Shown here piece after piece: positions 1 through 11,393 of a DNA stretch of 64,000 nucleotides. This stretch comes from Gigaspora margarita. Its lineage: Eukaryota > Glomeromycota > Glomeromycetes > Diversisporales > Gigasporaceae. The number at the start of each line of letters is the position of its first letter. Positions within the stretch are counted from its first letter, which is position 1. The stretch is from assembly GCA_009809945.1 (NCBI GenBank), contig WTPW01000154.1, positions 144,737-208,736 of the forward strand. Direction: 5' to 3'. The notes beneath the pieces are model-generated. The model was not told the origin of the DNA, ran no database searches, and saw only the letters and a program-made list of their open reading frames with translations. Both the position numbers and the translations under genes were made by a program.

Positions 1-44
1 TGGAGAACCTCTTCTCTTCCTCAAGTATAATATTATTTCTGGAT

Positions 45-470
45 GCCTTCTTATTGAATGTTTGTCTGACAATTGGTGCATCTACTCTTTATTCAAAATC
101 TAATTGTTTGCATTCAATTATTGAATAATTGCCTAAACAATTAGCACATCTACTCTTTTATCCAAATTCTGATTATTTGCTTTCAAATTAGTGAATATTT
201 GTCTAACTATTAGTTCATCTACTCTTTCATCCAAATTTTGATTGTTTGCTTTTCAATGACTAAATGATTGTCTAATAATTAGCACATCTACTCATTTATC
301 CAAATTTTGATTATTTGCTTTTCAATTATTGAATTATTGCTTGACTATTGGTGCATCTACTCTTTCATTCAAATTCTAATCATTTGTTTTCCAATTAATG
401 AATATTTGCTAACTATTGGTACATCTACTCTTTTATTCAATTTTGATTATTTAATTTAAAGTTTCAATTA
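45..470. repeat. 68-69 bp minisatellite, six copies
   Basis: The word CATCTACTC recurs at 79, 147, 216, 285, 354 and 422, giving a period of 68-69 bp. Each unit also carries CAAATTTTGATTATTTGCTT and a CAATTA-TTGAAT segment. Copies are diverged by roughly one base in six and mix 68 and 69 bp lengths, so a constant reading frame is not kept. No coding role is visible. Confidence 0.85.
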
Positions 471-1065
471 ATTAAAATAGTAAGCTAACAATTAAATTCA
501 AAATAAAATCAATAAAGATTCAACTTACACCATAATATTTAGAGACTGCTTTTCAAAAGTATTATTACTATTAAAATATAGTTTTAATAAATAACTACAG
601 TATAATGAAACTATTTTTTAAAATGTGTTTTGAGAAAAATCATATGATTTATCAATGTTCAAAGGCTCAAACAGCAAATAATATTCCATAAAATAATTTA
701 ATACAAGACACAAAGACTTTAACACAGGTTTCAGGTTTCAAAAGAATATTTATACATAAGGCAAGTATCTGTTTCAAAAATAATTTTTACTTTGTTTTTA
801 TTTAATGTTACAAGAAAATTATAAAGTTAATAGTAGCTAAAACTAATATAATTTATTCAATAATAAACAGCCTTTTATAATAAATTTGATACAGTTAATC
901 AAAACAAATAAGAAAGTAAGATATTTGTAAAGCAAAATAAAAACTGAGTTTAGTGCTTTTGTAGAACATTACAAGAAAAATCACAACTAAAGCTGCTATA
1001 GTTTGTTCAAACAACCAAATAGAATAAATTTATATAGATTTTTAAGACAAATAGAATAAATAGAA
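471..1065. other. AT-rich stretch, nothing recognised
   Basis: Very AT-rich sequence with no ORF, tRNA-like box or clear terminal repeats. It separates the minisatellite from the first inverted-repeat element. Confidence 0.5.
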
Positions 1066-1302
1066 GTGAGTTAGTAGAAAAGGGACAAATTATTTTTAGT
1101 ACAATTTTTAATTTTTAAATTAAAATATCTTGACAACTATTTAATCAAATTTGCTAAAAAATTTTTTATTTTAATCTTAAAATTATATAGAATTAAAATA
1201 AAAAAAATTATTAAATTTATTAAGATAGTTGTTAAGATATTTAAGCTTAAAGTTAAGAAAACTTTTACTTAGAAAAAATTTGTCCCTTTTTTACTGACTC
1301 AC
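1066..1302. mobile_element. Palindromic MITE, 237 bp (family S1, copy 1)
   Basis: The ends are inverted repeats: GTGAGTTAGTAGAAAAGGGA at the left and its near complement ending GACTCAC at the right. The interior is also largely palindromic around position 1185, so the element can fold as one long hairpin. A second copy lies at 29568-29805. No coding capacity. Class is not clear because the target duplication is not resolved. Confidence 0.75.
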
Positions 1303-1556
1303 CCCCAAATATAAAAAAGTATCAACTTCTTTAGTTTTTATATATTTTGATTTTTTGCAAAAAAGAGTTAACTTGTTATATTTGTTCTTACTATTTATAC
1401 TTTTTGATCATATTACTATAACATCATTTTTTTGTTATCATCATAGATATAATTTAATCTCTAATACATTTAATCACTATCTAATATAAAGATTTTAATA
1501 TTGCACAATAGATGATAAATAAACAAGGTACAAAAAAAAATAATATACTTTATAGA

Positions 1557-1853
1557 GGATCCCAAATATCTCTCATATAGGTCATAACTGGATTTTGGCA
1601 ATTTTGACCTAATTTGCTAAAAATAACAAAATCTATTTACTTTAATAACTTCTAATCCAGTGATCAGAATTGAATAAAAACTTTTTTTGTTAGATGAGCC
1701 TTACTAAAAGCTTTATTTTAAAAAAAAGTTCATTCAAATTGGACTACTGGATGCCAAGATAATTGCCAAAAATTGTTTTTTGCTTCTCAAATTTTAGGTG
1801 GTTTTGCTAAAAAATTTCAAGTATGATTTCTATACTAGATGTCTGGAGTTCTC
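1557..1853. mobile_element. Repeat family R1, copy 1 (about 300 bp)
   Basis: Starts with GGATCCCAAATATCTCTCAT, runs through CATAACTGGATTTTGG, and ends at ACTAGATGTCTGGAGTTCTC. The ends match family ends GGAC(C)CCAAACATCT in inverted orientation. Other copies are at 26791-27065, 32653-32950, split at 42250-43556, and an end fragment at 39475-39529. It carries the shared hairpin module at 1651-1757 (see findings). Confidence 0.75.
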
Positions 1854-2002
1854 TTTATAAATACAACTATATTAATTCTAATTCTTATTATTATAAATAA
1901 AATAAAAAGAATTATTTTATTTATTTTATAAATTGTTAACAATATGATTTAAATAAATATTTAAATATTTAATATGTTTACAAAAATTTAAGCCTTATTA
2001 AT

Positions 2003-4893
2003 TATCCCTTAAACAGTAAGCTATTCCAGGCAAATTTACCTGCAATTTTTTCTTTTACTTTGTTATATATAAAATTTTAGAAAATTTTAAGTTTTGTGCA
2101 ATAAAATTTTTTACACAAGTAATTGATCAACTTTGCAGATAGTTTAAACTTTAATTTTCATACTATCATAAAAATTATCTAATATGTATAGATTTTTGAA
2201 AATCATCTATTTTTAATAAAATTTCTGATTTCTCAAAATTTTTTATTTATTTTTAATTTTATTTTATTTTTTTTTTTGTGTCAAAGTTTCCACTCTGGGG
2301 AAAGGCTTTTATTCAAGTAAATCAGACCACAGGTGCCTCCAGAGGCACCCAGACATTTGTTATATAGATGAGAGTACATATTTATTTTTAATTTTTTTCA
2401 TTATATTTTGACTATAATGATAAGAAATCATAGTAAGAAATGTAAAATTTAGTATAAAGCAATTCCTATGACTTCATTTTTACAACTCAAGCAGTACAAG
2501 TTTGATTCACATAGAATAAACAAGATATATATATCCTTTTTTTTACCTTTTTTTTTTTTTTTTTTTTTTTTAAGTACATATCTAATAAAATATATAAAAT
2601 CCTTAATTTTTTTCTCGAATATAGTAGTTTTTAAAACATTTCTTCTATCCTTATTATAATATAAGGCTACGTTGCATTTCATACAATAAATCTGCAACTA
2701 TGGTAAAGTAATTTTTTTTTTAATATTTTTTTTCATCGTTTTGTTTTTTTTGCCAAATATCTGCACCATATACAGCTACTTCTTTCTTTTTTCCATTCAG
2801 ATAAATGTCCATCTGGAGATAGCTTTAATAAGGAGAGTTCGAAATTACTCGTCACATACTATGTTTTTGGATGATTAACACCAATATTTCCAAATTGATA
2901 TATTAATTCTTCCACCCGACTTTGTGTATTTGGCTTTTCGATCATTTTCTTCTATACCTGCATTAATTAATTCCCATACTAGATGAATTCAAAAATTCTT
3001 ATGATTAATAACATTACTATTTTTTTAAAAATTAAGTAAGAATTGACAATAGAAGTATCGAGTAACCAAAAAAACAAAGGCATCCAAGTTCTTTTTACTA
3101 GTAATTGGATGGCATAATACTCGTGAAGTTGATTGGCTATGTTTACTCTACCCATGTGGTAGTTGTAGTCATTAATTATACAAGGTATTGGCAAAGCTTT
3201 TTTACTAGCAGTTCCAAAAACTGCACATACTTTTGTAGCATTGGTGCTAGTTTCTCGGGATCAATGTTGAACTCTTTCAACTCTATTTTCATTTTTAGTA
3301 ATTTTTGTAAATGGTGGTCAGCATAGTTACTGAACTGTTGTCCATCCGCAAAACAGCAAGAACATTATCAACTACTACTTCAGATAATGTATTCCAATCT
3401 AACTTTTTATCTACTTTAAGTATTTTAGAGAAATTTGCACTATTTTTTCTAACTGTTCTGCACATGCCAAAATTATTATTGCGCATATGTTGAAAGAGGT
3501 TAATAGATAAAAAAAATTATCTATATATATATTGAAAGATTTATTTAAAGGTAATTGAGAAACAAGGTGATAAACATCGTTTCCAAATTTATTCAGATTC
3601 GCAATTTGTTTTACTTCTGGATGATTTTGAATTTGTGAAGTAAAAATAAAGAAGTATATGTAACAAAATCACAAAGGGAGAGAATTTTGTATCCTTTTGG
3701 TATAGGCTTGTTTTTAATTCTAACCATATGCATGCTTCGACCTGAAAATCTTGTGATTATTTCATTAATTGACATATTAGATGATGAAATACAGATCAAT
3801 TTAGATATTATTTGAACATGACTTGCCAATGGGTTTAATTTAGAAAACCAATATAAAATAGCATACTATAGTCTGAAATATGTATAAACCATTTAATCTA
3901 TATTTAAAAAAAATTAAATAATTCATTGTAAATAAATTTGATACAGTAAATCCAATATTTACTTAAAAAAAACATACTTGTTCAAAATGAAGTATGGTCA
4001 TAAAATTTGTTATCTTATGTTCTGGAAATTTATTATTCATAATCCAATAATCTCTAATACTAGGAAATTTAAAAATACCAGCATATATTAATATTGCCAA
4101 CCAAATTTTAAATTCTCCTACTATTATTTTTGTTCTTCTCTAGCACTTTTAAACAAGCGTATTTATTGGTATTCTGCATGATTGTATTTATTTGTTCATA
4201 AGAAAAAAACATATTAAAAATTGAATATGGTAATGATAAAAAAGTTTCATTTCTAGTAGGAGCGTTTAATGTAAATTTATGCATAGGTTTTGAAGTTGAA
4301 ATGTATTAAAAGGAGGAGAAATAGGAAGTTGTACATAAATTTCCGTTTCATAATTTTGACTACAACTATAACTACAACCACTACTATGGCCATGACCACA
4401 ACTATAACCATGACCAGAACCATGCTCTTGATCATAATTATGACTATCTTTATTATTTTGAATTTTATCTTGAGCGTTTTCATATTGAATGTTATAATTT
4501 TCATCATCTTCAGAGTTACTTTATTTATAATGTTCATGGATACTACGTAATAATTCTACTATATATATATTATCGTTATCCTGTTCATTTAGAATGAAGT
4601 TTCCATTTCAAAAAAAATTCATGTGAAAAAAAATTTTTTTAAAAAAAAAATTCAAAAGTTAACAAAAATATCTTACGTTGGGCAAAATTAAAGTAATTCT
4701 TTAATTGGTTAGTTTCGCCCTTTTCGAAACAATAGTAAGTTTGTAATTGATTAAATATGTTTAATAGAATGTTGATCAATATCTATCTAATACCAAAATG
4801 TAATTGGACTATTTTTATAAAAAAATACAAACCGATTTATATCTAAATTTAGAAATTGCAAGCAAATTTGCCTGCTAGACTATTTAAGAGATA
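2003..4893. mobile_element. 2.9 kb element with Merlin-like ends holding a piggyBac relic
   Basis: Left end TATCCCTTAAACAGTAAGC followed by GGCAAATTTACCTGC; right end, read on the minus strand, TATCTCTTAAATAGTCTAGC followed by GGCAAATTTGCTTGC. The same terminal motif bounds 10489-11133 and closes the Merlin transposase element at about 54000. The interior, however, holds a piggyBac-type transposase relic, so the element may be a piggyBac copy inside a Merlin-type shell. Target duplication is not clear. Confidence 0.55.
2600..4595 (-). pseudogene. Decayed piggyBac-type (DDE_Tnp_1_7) transposase
   Basis: Read on the minus strand across several frames. N-terminal part (about 4590-4270) is Asp/Asn/His-rich and ends PISPPFNTFQLQNL. 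The first catalytic block near 3760 reads SINEIITRFSGRSMHMVRIK, where the family usually has D in place of the N. Next comes the block near 3400 with GMCRTVRKNSA and VVVDNVLAVLRMDNS (usual w-D-s), then DYNYHMGRVNIANQLHEYY near 3150 and MPLFFWLLDTSIVNSY near 3080. A C-terminal cysteine-rich tail (SSCIWCRYLAKKN, then YCMKCNVALYYNKD) closes it near 2680, as in piggyBac proteins. Frameshifts and stops separate all blocks, so it is not functional. The family assignment rests on recognising motif order, not on a search. Confidence 0.8.
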
Positions 4894-4909
4894 ATAATAT
4901 AATTATTAA

Positions 4910-5080
4910 TAAATATCCATTAGCTATACTAAATTTAGTACAAAAAGTTTAATTTAGTATAGTAAAAAAACTAAAATTTAAAAAATTTTATTATTAACCT
5001 TATATTAAATTTTTATAATAGATAAATATAAATTTAGTAAAATATCATTATAGTAATAATCACATACTATATAAGGTAAA
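4910..5080. mobile_element. Solo end of a TTAA-type (piggyBac-like) element
   Basis: After TTAA at 4906-4909 comes TATCCATTAGCTATACTAAA, then TTTAGTAC and a second TTTAGTATAG word. This matches the left end of the complete element at 34326-35913 (TATCCGTTTGCTGTACTAAA). No partner end was found to the right, so it looks truncated where the 5081 element begins. Confidence 0.55.
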
Positions 5081-5610
5081 TATGGGTATTGTGGCAGAAT
5101 TAAGAGAAATTTGGTATAACTTCAGATCTATTGGTCCGAATTGACCGATTTTGGTACCATTCAATTTGCCTCAACAAGACGAATCAAATGATGCCAAAAT
5201 CGTTCAATTTGGATTACAGGATTACAAGTTATTTACAATCGTATATTACACAAAATTGGAGAAGTATTGTGATGGATAAGAGTATTATAGCAGATTCACA
5301 ATAACTCGTGATCTATCAGTCCAATCTAACCAATTTTTATATCATTTGAATCACTCATTAAGACAATTAAAATAGCACAAAAATCATTTGATCTTGATTA
5401 CTAGATCACAAGATATTGGCATTAGAATAGTGTCCGTATATAAAATATTAGTTTTTTTGATTTAAACATTCGAACACCAATATTTTATGACCCAATAATT
5501 GAAATCAAACAATTTTTGTACTGGTTGAATAGTCTCAATGAGACAATTCAAATAGTTTAGTTTGGTCTGATGAGTCACGAGTTATAGCAGATCTGCCACA
5601 ATACCCATAT
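5081..5610. mobile_element. 530 bp inverted-repeat element with three hairpin modules
   Basis: Both ends carry ATATGGGTATTGTGGCAGA in inverted orientation. The interior consists almost entirely of three successive imperfect palindromes of about 110 bp (roughly 5117-5232, 5298-5415 and 5490-5590), each with a central GACTAA/GTCTCAATGAGAC-like turn and outer arms resembling GATCxxATGGTCCAAATTG. No ORF. Class unknown; flanking ATAT may be the target duplication. Confidence 0.7.
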
Positions 5611-6052
5611 CTGCTATAATACCTATAATTACTTTAAAATCTGGTATAATATGAAATCAAAACAATAAATTAATTTGTTAGTTTAGAGTTAGGTAAGGGT
5701 TAAATTAGAGTTAGAGTAGCATGTTTTAGCAAAGAGATTTTAACCCAAAATTTCATAAAAAAATTTTTTTGTTAGAGCACAAGAGATGGTTTTATAGACA
5801 AAATTTTATATTATAGTTAATTTTTGAAAAAAAACTATAATCACTTCAATTTCATATTACATTTAATCTTGTAGTCAAATTGGTTAATTAGGAGTAGTGA
5901 TAGAATACTATAGCATTTTATATAATCTGATAAATATATATATTTAATCTACTTATAATTTTAGAAGTATATTTTTTGATAAAATTTGTATTTAATAATT
6001 TAGAAATAAATTTAAAAATAAAAAAATTATTAAATTCTAAAAATTTATAATT
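5611..6052. other. AT-rich stretch with degenerate TTAGRG words
   Basis: No gene seen. A cluster of TTAGAG, TTAGGT and AAGGGTTA words lies at 5690-5715; the rest is AT-rich without clear structure. Confidence 0.5.
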
Positions 6053-6323
6053 GGTGCACTATGCACTATAGTGCATTCCTATAAATAATAAGGAATAAGA
6101 TTAGGGTTAGAATTAGATTAGAATTAGGGTTAAATTAGAGTTAGAGTTAGGAGATTAGAAGGTTAGTATTAGAATTAGAAGTAATATTAAATTTAGAATT
6201 AATTTAAAATTAAAGCATCACGAAAAGAGCATTTTTCATTAAAAGTACAATAGGGGTTATTTTAGTAAAATTTTAAAAAGTATAAAGAGGGTGCACTATG
6301 GTATATAGTGCACTATTTTTTAA
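6053..6323. mobile_element. MITE with TTGGTGCAC-type ends, 270 bp
   Basis: Left end TTGGTGCACTATGCACTATA and right end TATAGTGCACTATT form inverted repeats. The ends resemble those of the 1.7 kb element at 36660-38349 (TTGGTGCACTTGCACCAC). The interior (6090-6165) is a run of TTAGGG/TTAGAA-like words. Non-autonomous. Confidence 0.7.
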
Positions 6324-7835
6324 AACACTTATAATAAAAATTTAAAAATTTTAATATAAAATTTAATAAAACTATTTTTAATATAAAATATTTAGAATGT
6401 TGCTAACTTTTACCCTAGATGATATCACCTAGTTCAGAAATCGGCTTAGAAATCAGCTCAGACCTAGGTTGGAAGAATAGCATTTAAAATAAATTTCGTA
6501 TAGCAGTTAAACATAATTAATTCAATAATTGAAAAGATATTGTCTGTTATCTTTTGCTTCGCAAAGGATGTTTATACTTATACTATGGCTGTCACCTCTG
6601 CTATAGCATTTTATTTTACTAAAGCATAGAAAAAAGACTTTTGATCACTTTACCCTTACCCTAACTCTAAATAGGGATTTTAGCTTAAGCTGATTTTCTA
6701 AATGGTACATGTTTGAAGTTTAATATATGAATTTTATTATATTTGCACAATATGATACAACGATTATATCATCTCACGGCATATCGACTATTAATACACC
6801 TAATTTAATAGAAGCTACTCTAACAAAAATGATAATATTAACCCTAACCTAACCAACAAAAAATATGCCAATGATAATTCAAGATTCTTCCATGAATAAT
6901 AATACCACCAAAATGATAATAATATTTTTGCGACTCCAATAACAACGATAAGAGTACCTCACTATTCAATAACAATGAATGACGAAAGTATTTTACTATT
7001 CACTAATGATGATACTAACAACACTAAAGAACAGTTTAGCTTGAAGTTGCTTATTTTCATTGTCTAAAAAAAATATTAGCCCTGAAAACCCAAGAACCAA
7101 AACAAGAAACTAAAAATACTCTTAAAAACACCTGGAAAAAAAGCATTAGCAAATGTGTAAAAAATATTAGCTACTATAAGCATGCCAACAAGCCAAAACA
7201 ACAAATCAAAAAAACCATATACATTCTTGAATGCCCAAGAACTGAAATGAGAAACTAAAGATGCTTTCAAAAATATCTAGAAAAAAAAGAAATATTAGCA
7301 AACACGTAAACAACGTTAACTACTATAAACATGCCAACAAGCCAAAATAACAAACTAAAGTAACCACACGTAAAGGTCTGACTTGGTCAAAAAATTAGGA
7401 TTTGAATATTCATTTGTTCAATATTTTTTTATTCGAATATTGTTCAAAAATTTTGAAAATATTCAATGAATATTCACTGAATATTCATTGAATATTAAAT
7501 ATATTTCAGTTTTAAAAAATTATATAATATCTTACTTAAATTAGCTAATAAAATTGCAAATAAATTATTAAAAAATAAAATAAAATTATAAAATTATATA
7601 TATATATATATATGGGAAATTATAGGTATCTCTCACAGGAGATATATCTCTCTAGGAGATATATCTCCCACCCGGTGGTACCGGTACTGGAATTGGGATC
7701 AATTCATCCTGATCTCACCCCTATATGCATGTGCATATAAATAATGATTATCTTAGATAATTTTTTTTTTGTTGACTTTTGCGTTTTTGCTTATTAATTT
7801 TTTTTCTTTTCTTCTTTTCAGCTTGTCGCTTTTTA

Positions 7836-7990
7836 GTTTTGGTGCCATAGTTGGTGTCGTAGTTGGTGTCATTGTTGGTGTCATCAGCATTGTCATTGGT
7901 ATTGTTGTTGGTATTGTCATTGGTGTCATTGTAAGTGTCGTTGCCGGTGTTGTCGTTGGTGTTGTCATTGGTGTCATTGTAGGTTTGTCA
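7836..7990. repeat. 12/15 bp GT-rich minisatellite
   Basis: Tandem variants of GGTGTCGTTGTT and GGTGTCATTGTT. One strand gives an artificial Val/Gly/Ile run and the other a Met/Thr/Pro run; the open frames here are by-products of the repeat, not a gene. Confidence 0.8.
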
Positions 7991-7995
7991 TTAGA

Positions 7996-8069
7996 TTTTC
8001 TTCTAGAATCTGTTTAGTGAGGTGGCCTTACTTTCTTCTAGATTCTGTTTAGTGAGATGGCCTTACATG
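7996..8069. repeat. Direct repeat, about 34 bp x 2
   Basis: CTTCTAGAATCTGTTTAGTG and the following AGGTGGCCTTAC are repeated immediately as CTTCTAGATTCTGTTTAGTG with AGATGGCCTTAC. Confidence 0.85.
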
Positions 8070-8104
8070 GCTCTTATATGTGGTATTTCTTCAGTGTTCT
8101 TATT

Positions 8105-8450
8105 TGTACATTTCTTCGTGTTCTTGTAGAAGGAGGTCTTGCACGTACTTTCCATTTTTCGGAGGTGGTCTTGCAAGTTTTTTCTGTTTCTCCAGAATTG
8201 TTTCTTTGTGCAGCTTTAAGTGCTTTTTGGTGTTCTTATGGAATGGCCTTAGTATTTCTTTAGCATTCTTGTGTGAAAACTGGCACTGACTTGTATTTGG
8301 ACGTGGTGGGTTTTTTTAGTTTTTTTTTTTTTTTTGAACGTTTCTTTGTGTTCTTGTAGACGGCGGTCTTGCATGTTTTCACATTTTTCCGGAGGTGGTC
8401 TTGCACCTTTTTCCTGTTTTCTAGAGCTGTCTTGCGCTATTTCTTTTGTA
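8105..8450. repeat. Two diverged units of a ~235 bp repeat
   Basis: The phrase GTGTTCTTGTAGAAGGAGGT with CTTGCACG...GGAGGTGGTCTTGCAAG at about 8125 recurs at about 8348 as GTGTTCTTGTAGACGGCGGT...GGAGGTGGTCTTGCACC. Confidence 0.7.
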
Positions 8451-8577
8451 TGGCTATGTTTTTTTTTGTTTTGCTAAATATATTGTATTTTTTTGGTTTG
8501 TTAGGTTTCATCTAGATATAGAATCACCTTGGTAATTTTTTTTTAATTTTTATTTTATTTTATTTTTTTCTCTCTTA

Positions 8578-8705
8578 TTCTTTGGAGTTGCCATTTTTAG
8601 AGTCGTCGTTCTTTGGAGTCGTCGCTTTTTGGAGTCGTTGCTTTTTGGGATCATTGTTCTTTGGAGTTGTTCTTCAGAGTCATTGTTTTTGGAGCTAACG
8701 CTATG
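8578..8705. repeat. 18 bp minisatellite (TTTGGAGTCGTCGTTC-like)
   Basis: Six to seven imperfect copies of a unit such as TTCTTTGGAGTCGTCG. The short frame it opens is a repeat artefact. Confidence 0.75.
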
Positions 8706-8927
8706 GAGTTTTCGTCAAGTTTCGCTTATTTTGACGCAGAAGTGGGTGGTTTTGACTTCTTGTTTCAAATTAAGTGGGTAGGTAGTTGGGTTTACTTAAA
8801 TTGAAGAGGGTTGATGAATGGGCTTTGTTGTATATAGACGTTCGCTATAACGTTTTTTTTTTTTTTAATTAATAAGTTTTTTTAAAAAAATGATAAAATC
8901 GGTTCGCGGGTATTATTTTTTGAAAGC

Positions 8928-8991
8928 GAAATTTTGCAGTAAAGTATAATCAGCCGCTTACGCGACTGATTATACTTTACTGCAAAATTTC
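8928..8991. repeat. Perfect 26 bp stem hairpin with 12 nt loop
   Basis: GAAATTTTGCAGTAAAGTAT with AATCAG is followed by loop CCGCTTACGCGA and then the exact reverse complement. It lies inside the 7612-9303 element, near its right part. Confidence 0.9.
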
Positions 8992-9446
8992 ACTTAAATA
9001 CTAGATTGTCCAGGTATACAAATTTATAATGTAATTGACCATATTATTAATTTAATAAAAATCTTAATAAAAAAAAATCTAGTTACTTACTTTTTATTGG
9101 ATCCGAAGTGAATATAATCGGAGTTTATTTTTGAGATCATTGTTTTTGTTACACATGATTACGCATGATTGATTGGTTGCACATGATTCGGGCTAGTGTC
9201 AGTCATGTGATATTTCTGATTTTTTATTAGCCGATCAGCATGGGATATGTATCTCCCTGCGGGAGATATATCTCTCGTGGGAGATGCCTAAAAGCACCCA
9301 TATATATATATATATATATTCAATGAATATTCAATGAATATATTTAGTAAAATTTTAAATATTTGAATATATATTTAGTGAAAAATTATATATTCGAATA
9401 TTTAGTAAATATTCAGTGAATAGTATTCATCGAGTTAGACCTCTAA

Positions 9447-9595
9447 GGGGAGTGACAAAAATCAGGTAATTTTTTAGGGAAGAGGGGGTAAAAAAAGTTG
9501 AAATTACATATAAGAACCTGACTATATATATATTAAAGAAGAGGGAGAGGGTAGACCTCTGATAAAAAATAATCAGATGATTAATGACACGGCCC
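9447..9595. mobile_element. Harbinger-like MITE (149 bp), TAA target duplication
   Basis: Element GGGGAGTGACAAAAATCAGG ... AATGACACGGCCC flanked by TAA on both sides (9444-9446 and 9596-9598). A reverse-oriented sibling is at 45874-46027. The 3 bp TWA target site and GGGSC-type ends fit PIF/Harbinger (Tourist-like) MITEs. Confidence 0.85.
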
Positions 9596-10128
9596 TAACC
9601 ACATGCATACTTTTCTGAATACCCAATAAACTAAAGATATCTTTGAAAATACCTGAAAAAAAGAAGTGTTAGTAAATGTGTTCAAGATTCAAAATGACAA
9701 AGCCTAACTCTTTTGAAATTTCTGAATCTGAAAGTTCATACAGTATAACCAGCAAAATGATACAGCAATGCATTTACCCCAACTGTAGTGAAATACAGTA
9801 ACTGGCTTCAACAAAAGCACCAGCAACAGAGCAAGATAGTTCAAAAAGCAGTGACGGCGATTCCTAAACAACATGCGCCAAAAGCGACAAAATCCACACT
9901 GACATAGCAAATGACAATAACTCCAACTATAATACCAGTAACGATGATACCAGTAATGACAGGACGAAATTCTATTACTGGTTTGAAAGAAAAAGACCAT
10001 TACTATAAATATAAAAAAATATATATGTATAAAAAAGAAAACTGATAATCATTATTAATAATTATCAGTTTATATTCCCGTGATTAGCTATCAACGATCT
10101 TCACCTGACATAGGTGATATCACCTAGA

Positions 10129-10488
10129 GTGAAAATTAGTTATAATCAAATATTTAATAAAAATTAATTTTTTTTATAAAATATTTTTAATATATTATAA
10201 TTATTGATAATAAAATTAAATTTTTGATCTAAAAATTTTTATTAAAAAATTTAATTAAAATTTTAAATTAATAATATTTTATTAAAATAATAGGTTTAAA
10301 TTTTTATATTAATTTTGCAGAGCTAGTTTTTATGATTCTAATAATAATAAAATCATTAAATTTAATCAAAAATTGCTAAAATACAAATATTTTTATTTTT
10401 AGTTTATATATTAGTTATCTGATTTGTTATACAATATTAGATATAAATCTGGTTTATATAAAATTTTAAAAATTATATATAAAATTAC
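10129..10488. other. AT-rich stretch with a partial hairpin-module arm
   Basis: No gene. At about 10318-10372 the phrase GCAGAGCTAGTTTTTATGAT then AATCATTAAATTTAATCAAA resembles a half-module also seen at 35375-35440 and 56625-56705. Confidence 0.45.
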
Positions 10489-11133
10489 TATCCCTTAGTT
10501 TGTAAAGGTTGCCTGTATAATTACTATAAATATATCTCTGATCTACTTTTTTAATCATTTAAAATATTTAAATAAAATTTGGTATAATAATATTTAAAAA
10601 CAAGGATTATATTTTTGAATTATTTAATTTTATATTATTAGACAAAAAATTTATGTTCCTTATAAGCTAAAAATATTGAATTTTAAAGAAATTTTTTAAC
10701 CAAAAAAATAATTTACAATATCTTGGCTAATTCTTTAAATTTTGGTTTTAAAAATATAGTTTTTAATACAATATTGTAGTTTATATAAAGGATTACAACT
10801 TTTATTATTGCACTTTAAGTGATTTACTTGTAAAAATTAAGACTTGTATTAGAATTAAAATTTTTTTTTATAGATAGAGATATATAAAATTTGAGAAAAC
10901 CTAAAGAAAAAATTTTATAGTAAAAGTTCCAAAACAAAAATTTAAACTTTTATTACACCAAAGTTTTTAATAATTTTAAAAAATTTTTATAATAAAGTTG
11001 ATAAAACAGAACTAATATATATTTTTTATTTAGAAAGTATATAGCTAAAATTAATATTTAAAGTTTTATTTAAAAAATTTAAAAATTTAAAATTTATGCA
11101 AGCAAATATGCCTGTATAACAAATTAAAGGATA
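10489..11133. mobile_element. Non-autonomous Merlin derivative (645 bp)
   Basis: Ends: TATCCCTTAGTTTGT...TTGCCTGTATAA at left and, complemented, TATCCTTTAATTTGTTATAC with AGGCATATTTGCTTGC at right. The last 240 bp (from about 10895) closely match 53770-54000, the 3' tail following the Merlin transposase relic. So this is an internally deleted relative lacking transposase. Confidence 0.7.
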
Positions 11134-11269
11134 AACTTTAAAGCAATAATGTTTTCAATCTATATATTAATCTAAAATTAAATAAATTTCATGATTATAT
11201 AGAGCAAAAGAAAGAAAATAAAAAATCTTTCTTGACAAATTACAGTTTTGCAATTTTTCACAAATCAAA

Positions 11270-11393
11270 AATATAACTTTGTTAAAAACAAATATTTTCT
11301 AATTTTAAAATAATGAGTATGTATAAAAACATACTCTGAACAACTTTATTTAGGAGAAAGAAGTAGATTACCTTGTAAAAATATAGCTATCTA
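11270..11393. repeat. Older diverged copy of the palindrome arm
   Basis: CACAAATCAAAAATATAACT through ACTCTGAACAACTTTATTTA and GTAGATTACCTTGTAA matches the palindrome arm at about 11950-12065 with clear divergence. Confidence 0.65.

Larger units (their letters stand above)
7612..9303. mobile_element. 1.7 kb nested element with GGAGATATATCTC ends
   Basis: Left end TAGGTATCTCTCACAGGAGA and right end, complemented, TAGGCATCTCCCACGAGAGA; both are followed by GATATATCTCCC. It sits between (TA)n runs, which blur its exact limits and target duplication. It carries three internal repeat tracts and a perfect hairpin but no believable ORF. The flanks on both sides consist of AATATTCAATGAATATTC-type repeats (7390-7510 and 9318-9430). 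Confidence 0.6.
6414..10128. mobile_element. 3.7 kb non-autonomous inverted-repeat element
   Basis: Left end CCCTAGATGATATCACCTAG and right end, complemented, CTCTAGGTGATATCACCTAT. The internal text (phrases such as CATGCCAACAAGCC, AATACTCTTAAAAACACC, and short AATGACAATA repeats near 9890-9980) is shared in style and partly in sequence with the element at 36660-38349, so they belong to one broad family. Two other elements are nested inside (7612-9303 and 9447-9595). No transposase frame is present. Confidence 0.55.

Noticed and set aside
1..470. CRISPR-like array
   Set aside because: Spacing is regular but whole units are similar with no unique spacers, and the window is eukaryotic; it is a minisatellite.
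4277..4550. Two mirrored 86-residue frames on opposite strands
   Set aside because: Both are shadows of the His/Gly/Ser-rich N-terminal part of the piggyBac relic, read in the wrong frames.
7753..7977. Open frame rich in Met/Thr/Pro
   Set aside because: It is the complement of a 12/15 bp minisatellite; both strands are open for the same reason.
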